Source: Clostridiaceae bacterium Marseille-Q3526
GTDB lineage: Bacteria; Bacillota; Clostridia; Lachnospirales; Lachnospiraceae
Direction: 5' to 3'
DNA: 64,000 nt
Assembly: GCA_018223375.1 (NCBI GenBank)
Contig: JAGTTS010000001.1
Coordinates: 423,501 to 487,500 of the forward strand
The notes under the pieces were generated by a model. It made no database searches and was not told the origin of the DNA. It saw only the letters and a list, made by a program, of their open reading frames with translations. Every line of letters starts with the position of its first letter. Positions within the stretch are counted from its first letter, which is position 1. This document shows, piece by piece, positions 31,401-39,822 of the stretch. The position numbers were made by a program, and so were the translations under genes.

Positions 31401-33830
31401 ATGAAGCAGAAAAACCTTCTGGCCTGGGCGGCCGGAATCCTGTGTACCTTCTGTCTGATGATTATTTTTCTCATCACATCAGCAGAATCTGTCGTATACT
31501 GGACGCCCGGCTATTTTGAACGGGAATATACGATGTACAATGTGCCTGAAACGGTATCCATGGAAATGAACGATTTGCTCTATGTCACAGACGAGATGAT
31601 GATGTATCTGAGGGGCGAAGGGCGGGACGACCTGAACATTTCCGTTCCTGTAGACGGACATACGCGCCCCTTCTTCAATGAGCGGGAAATGGCCCATATG
31701 GAGGACGTGAGAAATCTGTTTATCGGCGCGCTGCATCTGAGAACCGCCTGCATCGCCGCGGCGTTTCTTTGCCTGGCGCTTATGTTTCTCGTAAAAGCTG
31801 ACGTAAAACGGATTCTTCCCAGAGCCATCTGCACCGGAACAGGCATTTTTATGGTTTTAACCGCCGGGCTGGCTCTCCTGATATCCACAGACTTTACGAA
31901 ATATTTTATTATTTTCCACAAAATCTTTTTCGACAATGACCTGTGGATTCTGGATCCTGCCACGGATCTTCTGATTAATATTGTGCCGGAACCATTTTTT
32001 GCAGATACGGCGGCGCGGATTGCCTTTACCTTCAGCTTTTTAGTGCTGGCGCTGTTTTTTATCTGTCTGGCCTGTATCAGGCGCTCTGGAAAACGAAACA
32101 GAAAGGCCGTGAAAGCTGCCTTAAGCCTCGCTCTCCTTCTGGCTCTCGCGGTTCCCACTCAGACAGCCCATGCGTCAGAAGAGTGGCCTGAGGACGTCTC
32201 CATCGAGGCAGACGCCGGCATTGTGATGGACGCCGCGTCCGGCACGGTTCTCTACGGAAAAAACATCCACGAGACTTACGCCCCCGCCAGCATCACCAAG
32301 GTTCTGACCTCCATCATTGTGCTGGAACAGTGCGATCTGGACGAGGTAGTGACGTTCTCCAAAAATGCCGTTTACAACGTGGAGGCGGACAGCTCCTCAG
32401 CCGGCTACGACACGGGAGACACCGCCACGGTAAAAGACTGCCTCTACGCGCTTCTGTTAAAGTCTGCAAATGAGTCTGCAAACGCTCTGGCAGAACACAC
32501 GGCAGGCTCCACAGAGGCCTTTGCCGAGCTGATGAACGAAAAGGCAAAGGAGCTGGGCTGCGTGGACTCCCACTTTGCCAATCCCAGCGGCCTGAATGAT
32601 GAAAACCACTATGTCAGCGCCTACGACATGGCTCTCATCACCAGATACGCGTTCCAGAACGAGACGTTTCGCGAAATCGCCTCCACGACCTACTACGAGC
32701 TTCCGCCCAATGCCAGGAATCCGGAAGGCCTGGGCGTTTCGCCGGGCAATAAAATGGTCAAAAAGAATTTTCCGGAGTACCGCCCCGACGTCATCGGCGG
32801 CAAAACCGGCTATACCTCCATTGCGCTGAACACTCTTGTAATCGGCGCCAGACAGGACGATACAGAGCTGATTACCGTGGTGCTCCACAGCAACGGAACT
32901 ACCTACTCGGACACCAGCCGCCTGCTAGACTTTGGATTCCAAAATTTCCGCTCCGTGCCTCTGGCCGGAAACGATACCTCCTGGGAGCAGTTAAGCAGTT
33001 CCTTGACGATTGCAGGGCTTCCCACTTCCCAGGCCCCGGCTCTGACTGTGGATCCGGACAGCCGCATTGTACTTCCAAATCATGCGGAATTCGACGAGAC
33101 CACCTCCCAGATCTCCTTTGATCTGCCGGAAAATGCCCCGGAAAACGCCATCGCAGCCATTCACTATTTCCTGGGCAGTCACGAGGCCGGAACTGCCTGG
33201 CTGACCCTTGGGACAAATGCTTCCGACAGCACGTCCCCCATTCCGGCAAAGCTTTTAGAGATCGCGCCGGATACGATCGCCCAGGTAGATTTTAAGGATG
33301 AGGAAGAAAAACAGGAAGGGAACGAAGCCAGCGCTTCCCAGGAAGCAGCGGCGTCTCAGGATGGCGAAAGCCAGAAGGAAGACGGTATGGATCCGGGAAC
33401 AAACCGTTCCAAAGCTCCCGCGCAGGCTGATGCTTCTAAAGCAGACAAAGCTTCGAATGAAACGCTCAAACAGATGCTTCCCATTCTCATTCCGGTTCTC
33501 CTGGTTCTCGCAGCTGCAGCAGGCCTGGGAGCCGCCTTCTTCCATCTCAGCAAGAAACGGCAGAAGGAGGAGAACGACCGTCAGGAACGCCGCAGAAAAC
33601 GGCTGGAGCGCTTAAAAGAATCCGGCGTGTCGGAGGACGAATTCAATGAGATGATGAAAAACCGCCGTCTGTCCATCCCTCTTGAGCCAGACCGGCGTTC
33701 CTTCAGACGCCCTAAATCCTCCCGCAGCCATTCCGGTTCCCTCCTGTCCGGAGCAGGAGAGGCCAGGCGTTCTTCCCGAGGCCGTGATAAGGGATTCTCC
33801 CTGAAACGGCGCCGCTGGTGGAAACGATAG
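31401..33830 (+). CDS. DUF1461 membrane domain fused to D-Ala-D-Ala carboxypeptidase
   Basis: 809 residues. The N-terminal part (1-232) is a four-helix TIGR01906/DUF1461 integral membrane domain (helices near 8-28, 113-131, 143-162, 207-227) with an extracytoplasmic loop. A second signal-like segment (238-257, ending AHA) leads into a peptidase S11 domain: Ser297-x-x-Lys300 (PASITK), Ser355-Ala-Asn357 and Lys468-Thr-Gly, all intact. A C-terminal domain, an acidic Gln/Ala linker, another membrane helix (about 690-712) and a highly basic cytoplasmic tail follow. It trims peptidoglycan pentapeptides. The retained internal signal peptide suggests a fusion of two once separate genes. Confidence 0.9.
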   Translation: MKQKNLLAWAAGILCTFCLMIIFLITSAESVVYWTPGYFEREYTMYNVPETVSMEMNDLLYVTDEMMMYLRGEGRDDLNISVPVDGHTRPFFNEREMAHMEDVRNLFIGALHLRTACIAAAFLCLALMFLVKADVKRILPRAICTGTGIFMVLTAGLALLISTDFTKYFIIFHKIFFDNDLWILDPATDLLINIVPEPFFADTAARIAFTFSFLVLALFFICLACIRRSGKRNRKAVKAALSLALLLALAVPTQTAHASEEWPEDVSIEADAGIVMDAASGTVLYGKNIHETYAPASITKVLTSIIVLEQCDLDEVVTFSKNAVYNVEADSSSAGYDTGDTATVKDCLYALLLKSANESANALAEHTAGSTEAFAELMNEKAKELGCVDSHFANPSGLNDENHYVSAYDMALITRYAFQNETFREIASTTYYELPPNARNPEGLGVSPGNKMVKKNFPEYRPDVIGGKTGYTSIALNTLVIGARQDDTELITVVLHSNGTTYSDTSRLLDFGFQNFRSVPLAGNDTSWEQLSSSLTIAGLPTSQAPALTVDPDSRIVLPNHAEFDETTSQISFDLPENAPENAIAAIHYFLGSHEAGTAWLTLGTNASDSTSPIPAKLLEIAPDTIAQVDFKDEEEKQEGNEASASQEAAASQDGESQKEDGMDPGTNRSKAPAQADASKADKASNETLKQMLPILIPVLLVLAAAAGLGAAFFHLSKKRQKEENDRQERRRKRLERLKESGVSEDEFNEMMKNRRLSIPLEPDRRSFRRPKSSRSHSGSLLSGAGEARRSSRGRDKGFSLKRRRWWKR

Positions 33831-33835
33831 AGAAT

Positions 33836-33881
33836 AAAAAAGAGAGAGAACGGAATCTTTATCCTCTTCTCTCTCTTTTTT
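33836..33881. terminator. Bidirectional terminator overlapping a coding end
   Basis: AAAAAGAGAGAGAA pairs with TTCTCTCTCTTTTT. It ends the carboxypeptidase gene on the plus strand; its right arm encodes the last residues of the converging exonuclease gene on the minus strand. Confidence 0.8.
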
Positions 33882-34842
33882 TCATCTCTTTTTTCGCTTT
33901 CGCCCTCTCTGCGCGTTTCTTCTTCGCTTCCTCACAGCGGTGAACCAGAAGCTCCACTCCCGCCTCATCTGTCAGCTTTACCGTCTGTACGGCAAACACG
34001 CTCCCGTCCTCAGACCTTTTAATTCTCAGCTTTCCCTTTACATATCCATGCTCCGGGCAGACTGCCAGGCAGAAATACTGCTTCTGATTGACAGAAAACC
34101 AGCGTATTTTCTTTTTCAAAAGCCGGCGGCATTTGCAGCACATCACGTCTGTCACCTGCTTTTCCCTCAAAAGCTCCTCCTTGGTATCCCAGGTTCTGGA
34201 AACAAACTTTGCGTATGTGGGAAACTTCAGTCTCAGCTCCTCCTCCTCTATCTCCGGAGTCTGATAGTAATCTACAGAAAAATATTCCATCATACTGTAG
34301 AAATCCATTTTTCCCATCACAAGCCCTGTATACCAGGCGTCGTCTAACGCCCTGTGAAACGGGCGTCCCTGCTCAATCCCCAGCTCTTCCACTGCCGTGT
34401 CGAGAGACTCCCTCCTGCCATCTCCCCGGATTAAACCGTAAATTTTCTGGAGATCATAGTAAAACAGAGGTTTCCCAAAGGGGAGTTCCATTCCATGATA
34501 TACCACGTTTCTCTGAAGCTCCGTCAGATCCATAGAGCCCCAGGTGCAGAGCCTGAAATCCGTTCCGCACCAGGACAAGAAATCCTCCATGGCCTTCTCA
34601 AACCGCTCTCCCTGCTGTTCCAGCTTTTCCTGGGAAAGATGCGTAACCTCTGATATTTTATAATGAAGCGTTTTATACACCTGAGGGCGCACTAAACGGC
34701 TGAATTCCGATATAATTCTGAGATTTTCGTCCAGCTTCACTGCCCCAATCTCAATAATTTCAAAAGGGAGCCGATCCATAGACGTCTCTCTGCCTCCGGA
34801 GCTTTGATTCCACTCCAGGTCAAGCACAATAAAATGTCCCAT
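33859..34842 (-). CDS. DEDDh 3'-5' exonuclease family protein (KapD/ERI-like)
   Basis: About 327 residues. Exonuclease domain in the first 180: FIVLDLEWN supplies the first Asp and Glu, the middle Asp is in the TWGSMDL region, and HRALDDAWYT gives the final His and Asp. A C-terminal part has a Cys pair (MCCKCRRLLKK) and a later Cys (LAVCPEHGY), perhaps a zinc ribbon, then a highly basic tail. It probably trims RNA or DNA ends. The start is chosen at 34842 because AGGA lies 9 bases upstream; ATG 34851 is almost on that site. The last codons lie inside the terminator stem. Confidence 0.85.
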   Translation of the reverse strand: MGHFIVLDLEWNQSSGGRETSMDRLPFEIIEIGAVKLDENLRIISEFSRLVRPQVYKTLHYKISEVTHLSQEKLEQQGERFEKAMEDFLSWCGTDFRLCTWGSMDLTELQRNVVYHGMELPFGKPLFYYDLQKIYGLIRGDGRRESLDTAVEELGIEQGRPFHRALDDAWYTGLVMGKMDFYSMMEYFSVDYYQTPEIEEEELRLKFPTYAKFVSRTWDTKEELLREKQVTDVMCCKCRRLLKKKIRWFSVNQKQYFCLAVCPEHGYVKGKLRIKRSEDGSVFAVQTVKLTDEAGVELLVHRCEEAKKKRAERAKAKKEMKKRERRG

Positions 34843-35615
34843 AGCTCTCATTCCTATTCTTTCTCACTCCGCATCCTTCAGGAACCATACCGTTTCCCTC
34901 TTTCTGCCGGACAACGTATTAACTTTACCACATTCCGCCCAATAAGTCGATGATATTTTACAGAAGAGCCTCTTTAGGGCAAACAGATGTCACCCGCAGG
35001 CTCTGAGTCTCTCCCGGAAGCGCTCATTTTCCATCCTCTGTATGTCCGTCTGACACAGACATACGTTTTCCTCCCGCTTTTTTCCTGCACGTCCTATTTT
35101 CAGACCGCTCGCCTGCCCATAATCTATCCGCTTTCCAATGACTAAATATACATTTTATATGCACCGAATATGTATCAATTTTTCTTCCTGCATTTGATGT
35201 ATATTTATTCAGTTCTCTTTTTCTTCTTGTATTCATTTGCATGAAAATATATTCACCGCTAATCCCCAGTCTTTGTTTTTCTTTCTCAGTCTCAAAAGCT
35301 TTTTCATCTGCCGTATTTTCCCATTTATGCTTCCTGTAAAGCGCCGGAAATCGGAGGACTGCCGTTCTGCTATTCTGCTATTCTGTCATTCTGCCATTCT
35401 ATTTTGCTCTGCTGTTCTGTCATTCTGTTTTTCCTTGCCTTCCTTTCAGCAGTCCATTATAATAGGATTGGCTGTTTATATTCCGCCGCTTCACCCCGCA
35501 TGGCTGACCTGATTTTTAGTCAGATAAGAAATGGCTTACTATCTTGTTATAACTAAAAGTTATTATACGCCTTGCGAGCCTTATTTATACACTTTTTAAG
35601 GGAGTATGCAAACAT
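34843..35615. other. 773-base intergenic region without a supported gene
   Basis: It holds a small hairpin (GTATGTC...GACATAC, about 35039-35064), three ARG-box-like sites (listed separately), a short array of imperfect 9-10 base units (CTGCTATT / CTGTCATT type, about 35363-35440) and a palindrome ATAACT-AAA-AGTTAT near 35548-35562 before the ABC exporter. Short open frames here lack ribosome sites. Confidence 0.6.
35139..35255. promoter_or_regulatory. Cluster of three ARG-box-like sites
   Basis: 35139-35152 (minus strand TGTATATTTAGTCA), 35198-35211 (minus strand TGAATAAATATACA) and 35242-35255 (TGAAAATATATTCA) match the 14-base ArgR half-site pattern TGAATwwwwATTCA at about 12, 13 and 12 positions. 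Spacing is 44-59 bases. No arginine gene is adjacent. Confidence 0.4.
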
Positions 35616-37364
35616 ATGAACACACTAAAACGATTCATCCATTATTACAAGCCCTATCAGGTTCTATTTTACCTGGATCTCATCTGCGCGGCTGTCATCA
35701 GCATGATCGATCTGCTCTATCCGCAGATTCTGCGCAGTCTCACCAACACTCTGTTTGCCGGAGATCCTCATCTGCTTTTAAAAGCTCTTGTCTCCATTGG
35801 CATCGGCCTCTTCATTATGTATATCATTCAAAGCCTATGCAAATTTTATGTCTGCTATCAGGGACATATGATGGGCGCTAACATGGAACGAGATATGCGG
35901 CAGCAGCTCTTTGATCACTATGAAAAACTGTCCTTCTCCTACTATGACAGAAATAATTCTGGGCAGATGATGAGCAAATTAGTATCAGATCTCTTTGATA
36001 TTGCGGAATTTGCCCATCACGGACCGGAAAATCTGTTTATTTCTCTGATTAAAATCGTGGGATCCTTTATCTTTTTATTCCTGATCAGCTGGCAGCTGGC
36101 TCTCCCTCTGGCCTTTTTAGTTGTCTGCATGCTTGTATTCTCGTTAGCTCAGAACGGCCGGATGCAGACAACTTTTATGGATAACAGGAAACGAATCGGC
36201 GACGTCAATGCCAGTCTGCAGGACACTCTGGCCGGAATCCGGGTTGTTCAGTCCTTTGCCAACGAAAAAGTGGAGCAGGAAAAATTCAGAAACAGCAATC
36301 ACCGTTTTCTGATGTCCAAGGACGCCAACTACCACTGCATGGCCAGTTTTATGAGTTTCAACCTGTTTTTCCAGGGAATGATGTACCTGGTAACTCTGGT
36401 ATGGGGCGGATACCTAATCGCCAAAGGCGTGCTTCAGGTAACTGATTTAGCCATGTACGCGCTTTATATCGGCATTTTCATCAGCCCTATCCAGATTTTA
36501 GTCGAGCTGACTGAGATGATGCAGAAAGGTTTTTCCGGCTTCCACCGCTTCCTGGATGTAATTGACACAGAGCCAGAAATCAAAAACTCACCCGGCGCAG
36601 TTCCTCTTACCCAGGTCAGTGGAGACGTGCGCTATGACGACGTCAGCTTTTCCTACCAGGAGGATGAGCCTGTATTGTCTCATGTCTCCTTCCATATTCC
36701 GGCAGGAAAATCCGTGGCCCTGGTCGGACCATCTGGAGGCGGCAAAACCACGATCTGTTCCCTTCTTCCTCGTTTTTACGATGTGACAGAGGGAAGCATC
36801 TTCATCGATGGAACAGATATTAAAACCCTTACTCTGGAAAGCCTGAGAAGTCAAATTGGAATTGTCCAGCAGGACGTCTACCTGTTCTGCGGTTCTGTAA
36901 AGGAAAATATCGCTTACGGAAAGCCCGGCGCTTCTATGGAAGAGATTATCGACGCGGCAAAAAAAGCAAATATCCACGACTTCATCCAGTCTCTTCCAGA
37001 CGGCTACGATACCTTTGTGGGAGAACGCGGTACACGGCTGTCTGGCGGTCAAAAACAGCGGATTTCTATCGCTCGGGTATTCCTTAAGAATCCTCCTATT
37101 TTAATCTTGGACGAGGCCACCAGCGCCCTGGACAACGAGAGCGAACGCCATATCCAAAAAAGCCTGGAAGAGCTGGCTAAAAACAGAACTACGATTACCA
37201 TCGCCCACCGTCTTTCTACCATTCAGAACGCAGACGAGATTATCGTAATCAACTGCAGCGGAATCTCCGAAAGAGGCACGCATCAGCAGCTGTTGGAAAA
37301 AAATGGTTTGTACGCCCACTACTATCAAATGCAGTTTGAGGGATTGTTAGAAATAGAAAATTAG
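35616..37364 (+). CDS. ABC exporter, permease-ATPase fusion
   Basis: 582 residues: six membrane helices in the first 310 residues (type I exporter fold), then the ATPase with Walker A GPSGGGKTT, Q-loop, signature LSGGQKQRISIARVF, Walker B ILILDEATSALD and the switch His in IAHRLSTI. It forms a homodimer, or a heterodimer with a partner not seen nearby, and exports lipids, peptides or drugs. It is a single gene: the only plus-strand gene between the exonuclease and tRNA-Arg. AAGGGAG precedes the ATG at a slightly long distance (about 11 bases). A parS-containing palindrome lies 24 bases after the stop. Confidence 0.92.
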   Translation: MNTLKRFIHYYKPYQVLFYLDLICAAVISMIDLLYPQILRSLTNTLFAGDPHLLLKALVSIGIGLFIMYIIQSLCKFYVCYQGHMMGANMERDMRQQLFDHYEKLSFSYYDRNNSGQMMSKLVSDLFDIAEFAHHGPENLFISLIKIVGSFIFLFLISWQLALPLAFLVVCMLVFSLAQNGRMQTTFMDNRKRIGDVNASLQDTLAGIRVVQSFANEKVEQEKFRNSNHRFLMSKDANYHCMASFMSFNLFFQGMMYLVTLVWGGYLIAKGVLQVTDLAMYALYIGIFISPIQILVELTEMMQKGFSGFHRFLDVIDTEPEIKNSPGAVPLTQVSGDVRYDDVSFSYQEDEPVLSHVSFHIPAGKSVALVGPSGGGKTTICSLLPRFYDVTEGSIFIDGTDIKTLTLESLRSQIGIVQQDVYLFCGSVKENIAYGKPGASMEEIIDAAKKANIHDFIQSLPDGYDTFVGERGTRLSGGQKQRISIARVFLKNPPILILDEATSALDNESERHIQKSLEELAKNRTTITIAHRLSTIQNADEIIVINCSGISERGTHQQLLEKNGLYAHYYQMQFEGLLEIEN

Positions 37365-37387
37365 ATTCATTATAGCAGGAAAGATTC

Positions 37388-37427
37388 CGGCCATCCATAT
37401 GTTTCACGTGAAACATATGGATGGCCG
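37388..37427. terminator. 40-bp perfect palindrome containing parS site 1
   Basis: A perfect inverted repeat centred at 37407/37408; its middle 16 bases (37400-37415, TGTTTCACGTGAAACA) are an exact parS. Outer arms CGGCCATCCATA extend it and it is followed by CTTCATTTTT, so in RNA it forms a 20-bp hairpin at the end of the ABC exporter gene and may serve as its terminator. A 200-base pyrimidine-rich tract follows to parS site 2, with no coding sequence. Confidence 0.85.
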
Positions 37428-37652
37428 CTTCATTTTTCCGACTAATTTTTTTCTATTATTTTATCTTTTCTTATTCCTCCACCTGACTCTCTTCTCCGAT
37501 TCATCCCTCTTTCCCGCCTATCCCCCTTTTCCTTTTTTCTTCTTTTCCCTGCTTCTCCTTATTCGATTCTCTCTGTTCCCCCTTCTTCGCTTCTCTTTAT
37601 TTTTCCGTCCATACACTTTCCTTTTCAGGTTTTAAATCCGTGTTTTATTATA

Positions 37653-37668
37653 TGTTTCACGTGAAACA
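37653..37668. other. parS site 2
   Basis: Exact TGTTTCACGTGAAACA, the 16-base ParB/Spo0J nucleation site, 15 bases beyond the stop codon of the nucleotidyltransferase gene. Confidence 0.95.
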
Positions 37669-37683
37669 TTACAGAAGCACATG

Positions 37684-38307
37684 TCAGCCGATTCCTTTTT
37701 CAAACCTTTCCTTTAAACAATCAATCCAGGTCTGAACATGAGCGCAGGTAGGTTCTCTCAAAGCCGCCGCATAGATCTCAAACACTTCCGGCTCATGTTC
37801 CTCTAAATAGCGCAGTGATTTTTTCGGGCCAAAGTAATATTTCATTTCTATATCAAAAAAGATTTCCAGGCTGTCTTTCAACAGCCAGTACATTCTGTAA
37901 AGTCCTTCTGCATCCTTTCTCTCCATTCTGTTTAACATTTTCTGGCACCAGGCAAGATTGTGCTCATTTTCAGCCTTCGTCTTTACAAGAAAGCTTTTAA
38001 TATAGGCATTCACTCTTTGTTTCAGTTTTTTAATCACATCCTCTTGATCAAAGAGAATCCGGCTATCCCAGATCTGGACAAAATCCTCAACAGGATACTC
38101 CTGCTGAAACAATGACTTAGGATAAATAAATACATCCAGTTCTATGCCGCAGATCAAGGAATGGTCGTGGCTTATCTCCCCCTCCTCTCTCACAAGAAGG
38201 GCGTCAAAATCGCTGTTCAAATGATTGGTCCCATTGGCAAAAGAGCCATATACAGCCATGCCAATCGGATGATAGGCTGACTTTAAATATTCCATTATCT
38301 TTTCCAT
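37684..38307 (-). CDS. Nucleotidyltransferase-domain protein (MNT type)
   Basis: 207 residues. N-terminal polymerase-beta-like fold with GSFANGTNHLNSDFDALL, giving the metal-binding Asp pair, and a third acidic residue in GIELDVFI. The C-terminal half is helical (HEPN/KNTase-like). It might adenylylate a small molecule or protein; substrate unknown. No separate HEPN toxin gene lies beside it. A perfect 15-bp inverted repeat lies just upstream of the start, and parS site 2 just downstream of the stop. Confidence 0.8.
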   Translation of the reverse strand: MEKIMEYLKSAYHPIGMAVYGSFANGTNHLNSDFDALLVREEGEISHDHSLICGIELDVFIYPKSLFQQEYPVEDFVQIWDSRILFDQEDVIKKLKQRVNAYIKSFLVKTKAENEHNLAWCQKMLNRMERKDAEGLYRMYWLLKDSLEIFFDIEMKYYFGPKKSLRYLEEHEPEVFEIYAAALREPTCAHVQTWIDCLKERFEKGIG

Positions 38308-38332
38308 TTTTATTTCTCCGATTCAGGTTTTA

Positions 38333-38387
38333 TAACAGTATCAGCCATACATTTCCTTCCCAAACCTTTTCGTGGCTGATACTGTTA
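38333..38387. repeat. 15-bp perfect inverted repeat before the nucleotidyltransferase gene
   Basis: Arms 38333-38347 and 38373-38387 (TAACAGTATCAGCCA and its complement) around a 25-base loop, ending 25 bases from the start codon. It may be an operator or leader hairpin. Confidence 0.7.
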
Positions 38388-38429
38388 CGATTCTCACAAA
38401 AATCGCTCACAAAAATTGCAACTTAAGTC

Positions 38430-38459
38430 TTGACTTACTTTAGTCAGATCAGTTATAAT
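38430..38459 (+). promoter_or_regulatory. Promoter of tRNA-Arg
   Basis: TTGACT (38430-38435) and TATAAT (38454-38459) spaced 18 bases; start about 30 bases before the tRNA. Confidence 0.8.
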
Positions 38460-38495
38460 AAATAAGTTAGATGGTATATTGTTGATAAAATTTAT

Positions 38496-38569
38496 GTTTC
38501 TGTAGCTCAGCAGGATAGAGCGTCCGCCTCCTAAGCGGAAGGCCAGCGGTTCGAATCCGCTCAGGAACA
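38496..38569 (+). tRNA. tRNA-Arg(CCT)
   Basis: 74-base cloverleaf: acceptor GTTTCTG/CAGGAAC with one wobble, D arm GCTC...GAGC, anticodon stem CCGCC/GGCGG-like with loop CTCCTAA (anticodon CCT), T arm GCGG-TTCGAAT-CCGC. CCA is not encoded. Confidence 0.95.
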
Positions 38570-38570
38570 T

Positions 38571-38621
38571 ACACGAAAACGCACGGATATTTCGAAAAGA
38601 AGTTTTCCGTGTGTTTTTTTA
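38571..38621 (+). terminator. Terminator of tRNA-Arg
   Basis: ACACGAAAAC pairs with GTTTTCCGTGT (one bulge), followed by a seven-T run. It starts directly after the tRNA. Confidence 0.8.
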
Positions 38622-38851
38622 TTTCACAGGAAATTTTTCCTATCAAATAAAAATCCCCCCTAAAAGATCCCTTATTCTTTGAGAGCTTATCGCTTTCCTT
38701 TGTAACCTTTTTTATCAGCAGGAATGCAGGAAACGGTGTGCCTTCCCACATCCCACGCAAAAAACAACGCTGCCTCTCATCTAATATATTTAGAAAAAGC
38801 CGGAACAGGTTTGATCCTCTGTCCCGGCTTTTCCAGATTTCTATTCATTTT

Positions 38852-39742
38852 TTATCCTAACGCTTCGTCAAAGAATACTCTTCCCTGCATCCAGACTTTT
38901 CCCTTAAAACGGCGGCCTACTTTCGGTTCTCCGAACAAATCTGCCTTATTAATGCACACTCGAAAATGAATGTCATTGCACTCCAGCTTCATGTCGTAAA
39001 GCTCTTCGCCTGTAATTCGGTTTTTCTTGAGAAGAATCTCTTCTATTTCTCCAATAATCGAATACTGATCGCATTCTATCCCGCTTGGCATAAAACAGGT
39101 ATCAATAATGGTATACAGATCCTCCTTCGCTGCCCTTCTGGAAGCCTGAGAATATAAGTCAATATCTTCGATTGTCAAGGATTCCATTGCCTCTGGATCT
39201 CCGTTTTTCGCAGCTTCCAGCAGATTATTTCGATTTCTGGACGCCACCTTGGCCATTGCAATCTGATTTGCCGTTTTTTTCACAGGAAGCAAGATTTTTC
39301 CGTGAACCGAAAATCCCGCTAAGTTGGACGATACCACCTCTGTGCTTTTTCTTCGCTTTAAAATCCTTTCGCGATATTCCATCCCGTTTGTCACATAGAA
39401 AATCAGAGAAATCCCTACTCGATATTCGTCTAAAAGTCCCGCGTAGGTCTCCTTCTCTGTGTGCCTCTGAATGGAGCATTCAGCTGTGGAGGTCTCAATA
39501 CTGCTCTCCAGGTAAGGATAGTAATACTCAATTTCCAGTTCGTTCTGCTCGTTCATTTCTCCGCACATGGAAATTCCAATTCCATCCGCAATTTCCGCAC
39601 GAAGCTCATAAAAGTCCGTGTCCCGATCAATCTGAATGCAGCGGGAATCCTTCGGCTCCTTGGACAGGCATTTTAAAAGAGCCTTAATATCTCGATTTTT
39701 CTGATACATACTGAAGCCAGCAGCACGCAAATATTTATGCAT
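38852..39742 (-). CDS. DUF3881 family protein
   Basis: 296 residues, soluble, no signal peptide. The N-terminus MHKYLRAAGFSMYQKNRDI and the following layout match DUF3881, a family largely restricted to Lachnospiraceae and usually encoded near parAB. The C-terminal third contains EEILLKKNRITGEELYDMKLECNDIHFRVCINKADLFGEPKVGRRFKGKVWMQG-type beta sheet. No catalytic motif is evident. GAGGAGA precedes the ATG; 80 bases separate it from the DUF4446 gene, so it may end the par operon. Confidence 0.8.
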   Translation of the reverse strand: MHKYLRAAGFSMYQKNRDIKALLKCLSKEPKDSRCIQIDRDTDFYELRAEIADGIGISMCGEMNEQNELEIEYYYPYLESSIETSTAECSIQRHTEKETYAGLLDEYRVGISLIFYVTNGMEYRERILKRRKSTEVVSSNLAGFSVHGKILLPVKKTANQIAMAKVASRNRNNLLEAAKNGDPEAMESLTIEDIDLYSQASRRAAKEDLYTIIDTCFMPSGIECDQYSIIGEIEEILLKKNRITGEELYDMKLECNDIHFRVCINKADLFGEPKVGRRFKGKVWMQGRVFFDEALG

Positions 39743-39822
39743 CGTTTCTATCTCCTCTTAACTTATGCTCCGCAATCTCTGGATAGATTGGAACCGCAGC
39801 TTTTCCCTGGCTGCTTCCGCAT

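Noticed and set aside
35024..35242. 72-residue minus-strand open frame
   Set aside because: No ribosome site and no recognisable features; runs through ARG-box-like DNA.
35237..35512. 91-residue plus-strand open frame in the gene-free gap
   Set aside because: Phe/Ser-rich translation of the pyrimidine micro-repeats, no ribosome site.
37399..37635. 78-residue plus-strand open frame starting in parS
   Set aside because: Low-complexity Phe/Leu/Ser translation of the pyrimidine tract.
37684..38307. MNT-HEPN toxin-antitoxin pair
   Set aside because: Only the nucleotidyltransferase gene is present; the adjacent sequence is a tRNA and parS.
38467..38760. 97-residue minus-strand open frame
   Set aside because: It is antisense to tRNA-Arg; the segment RIRTAGLPLRRRTLYPAEL is the usual artefact from translating a tRNA backwards.
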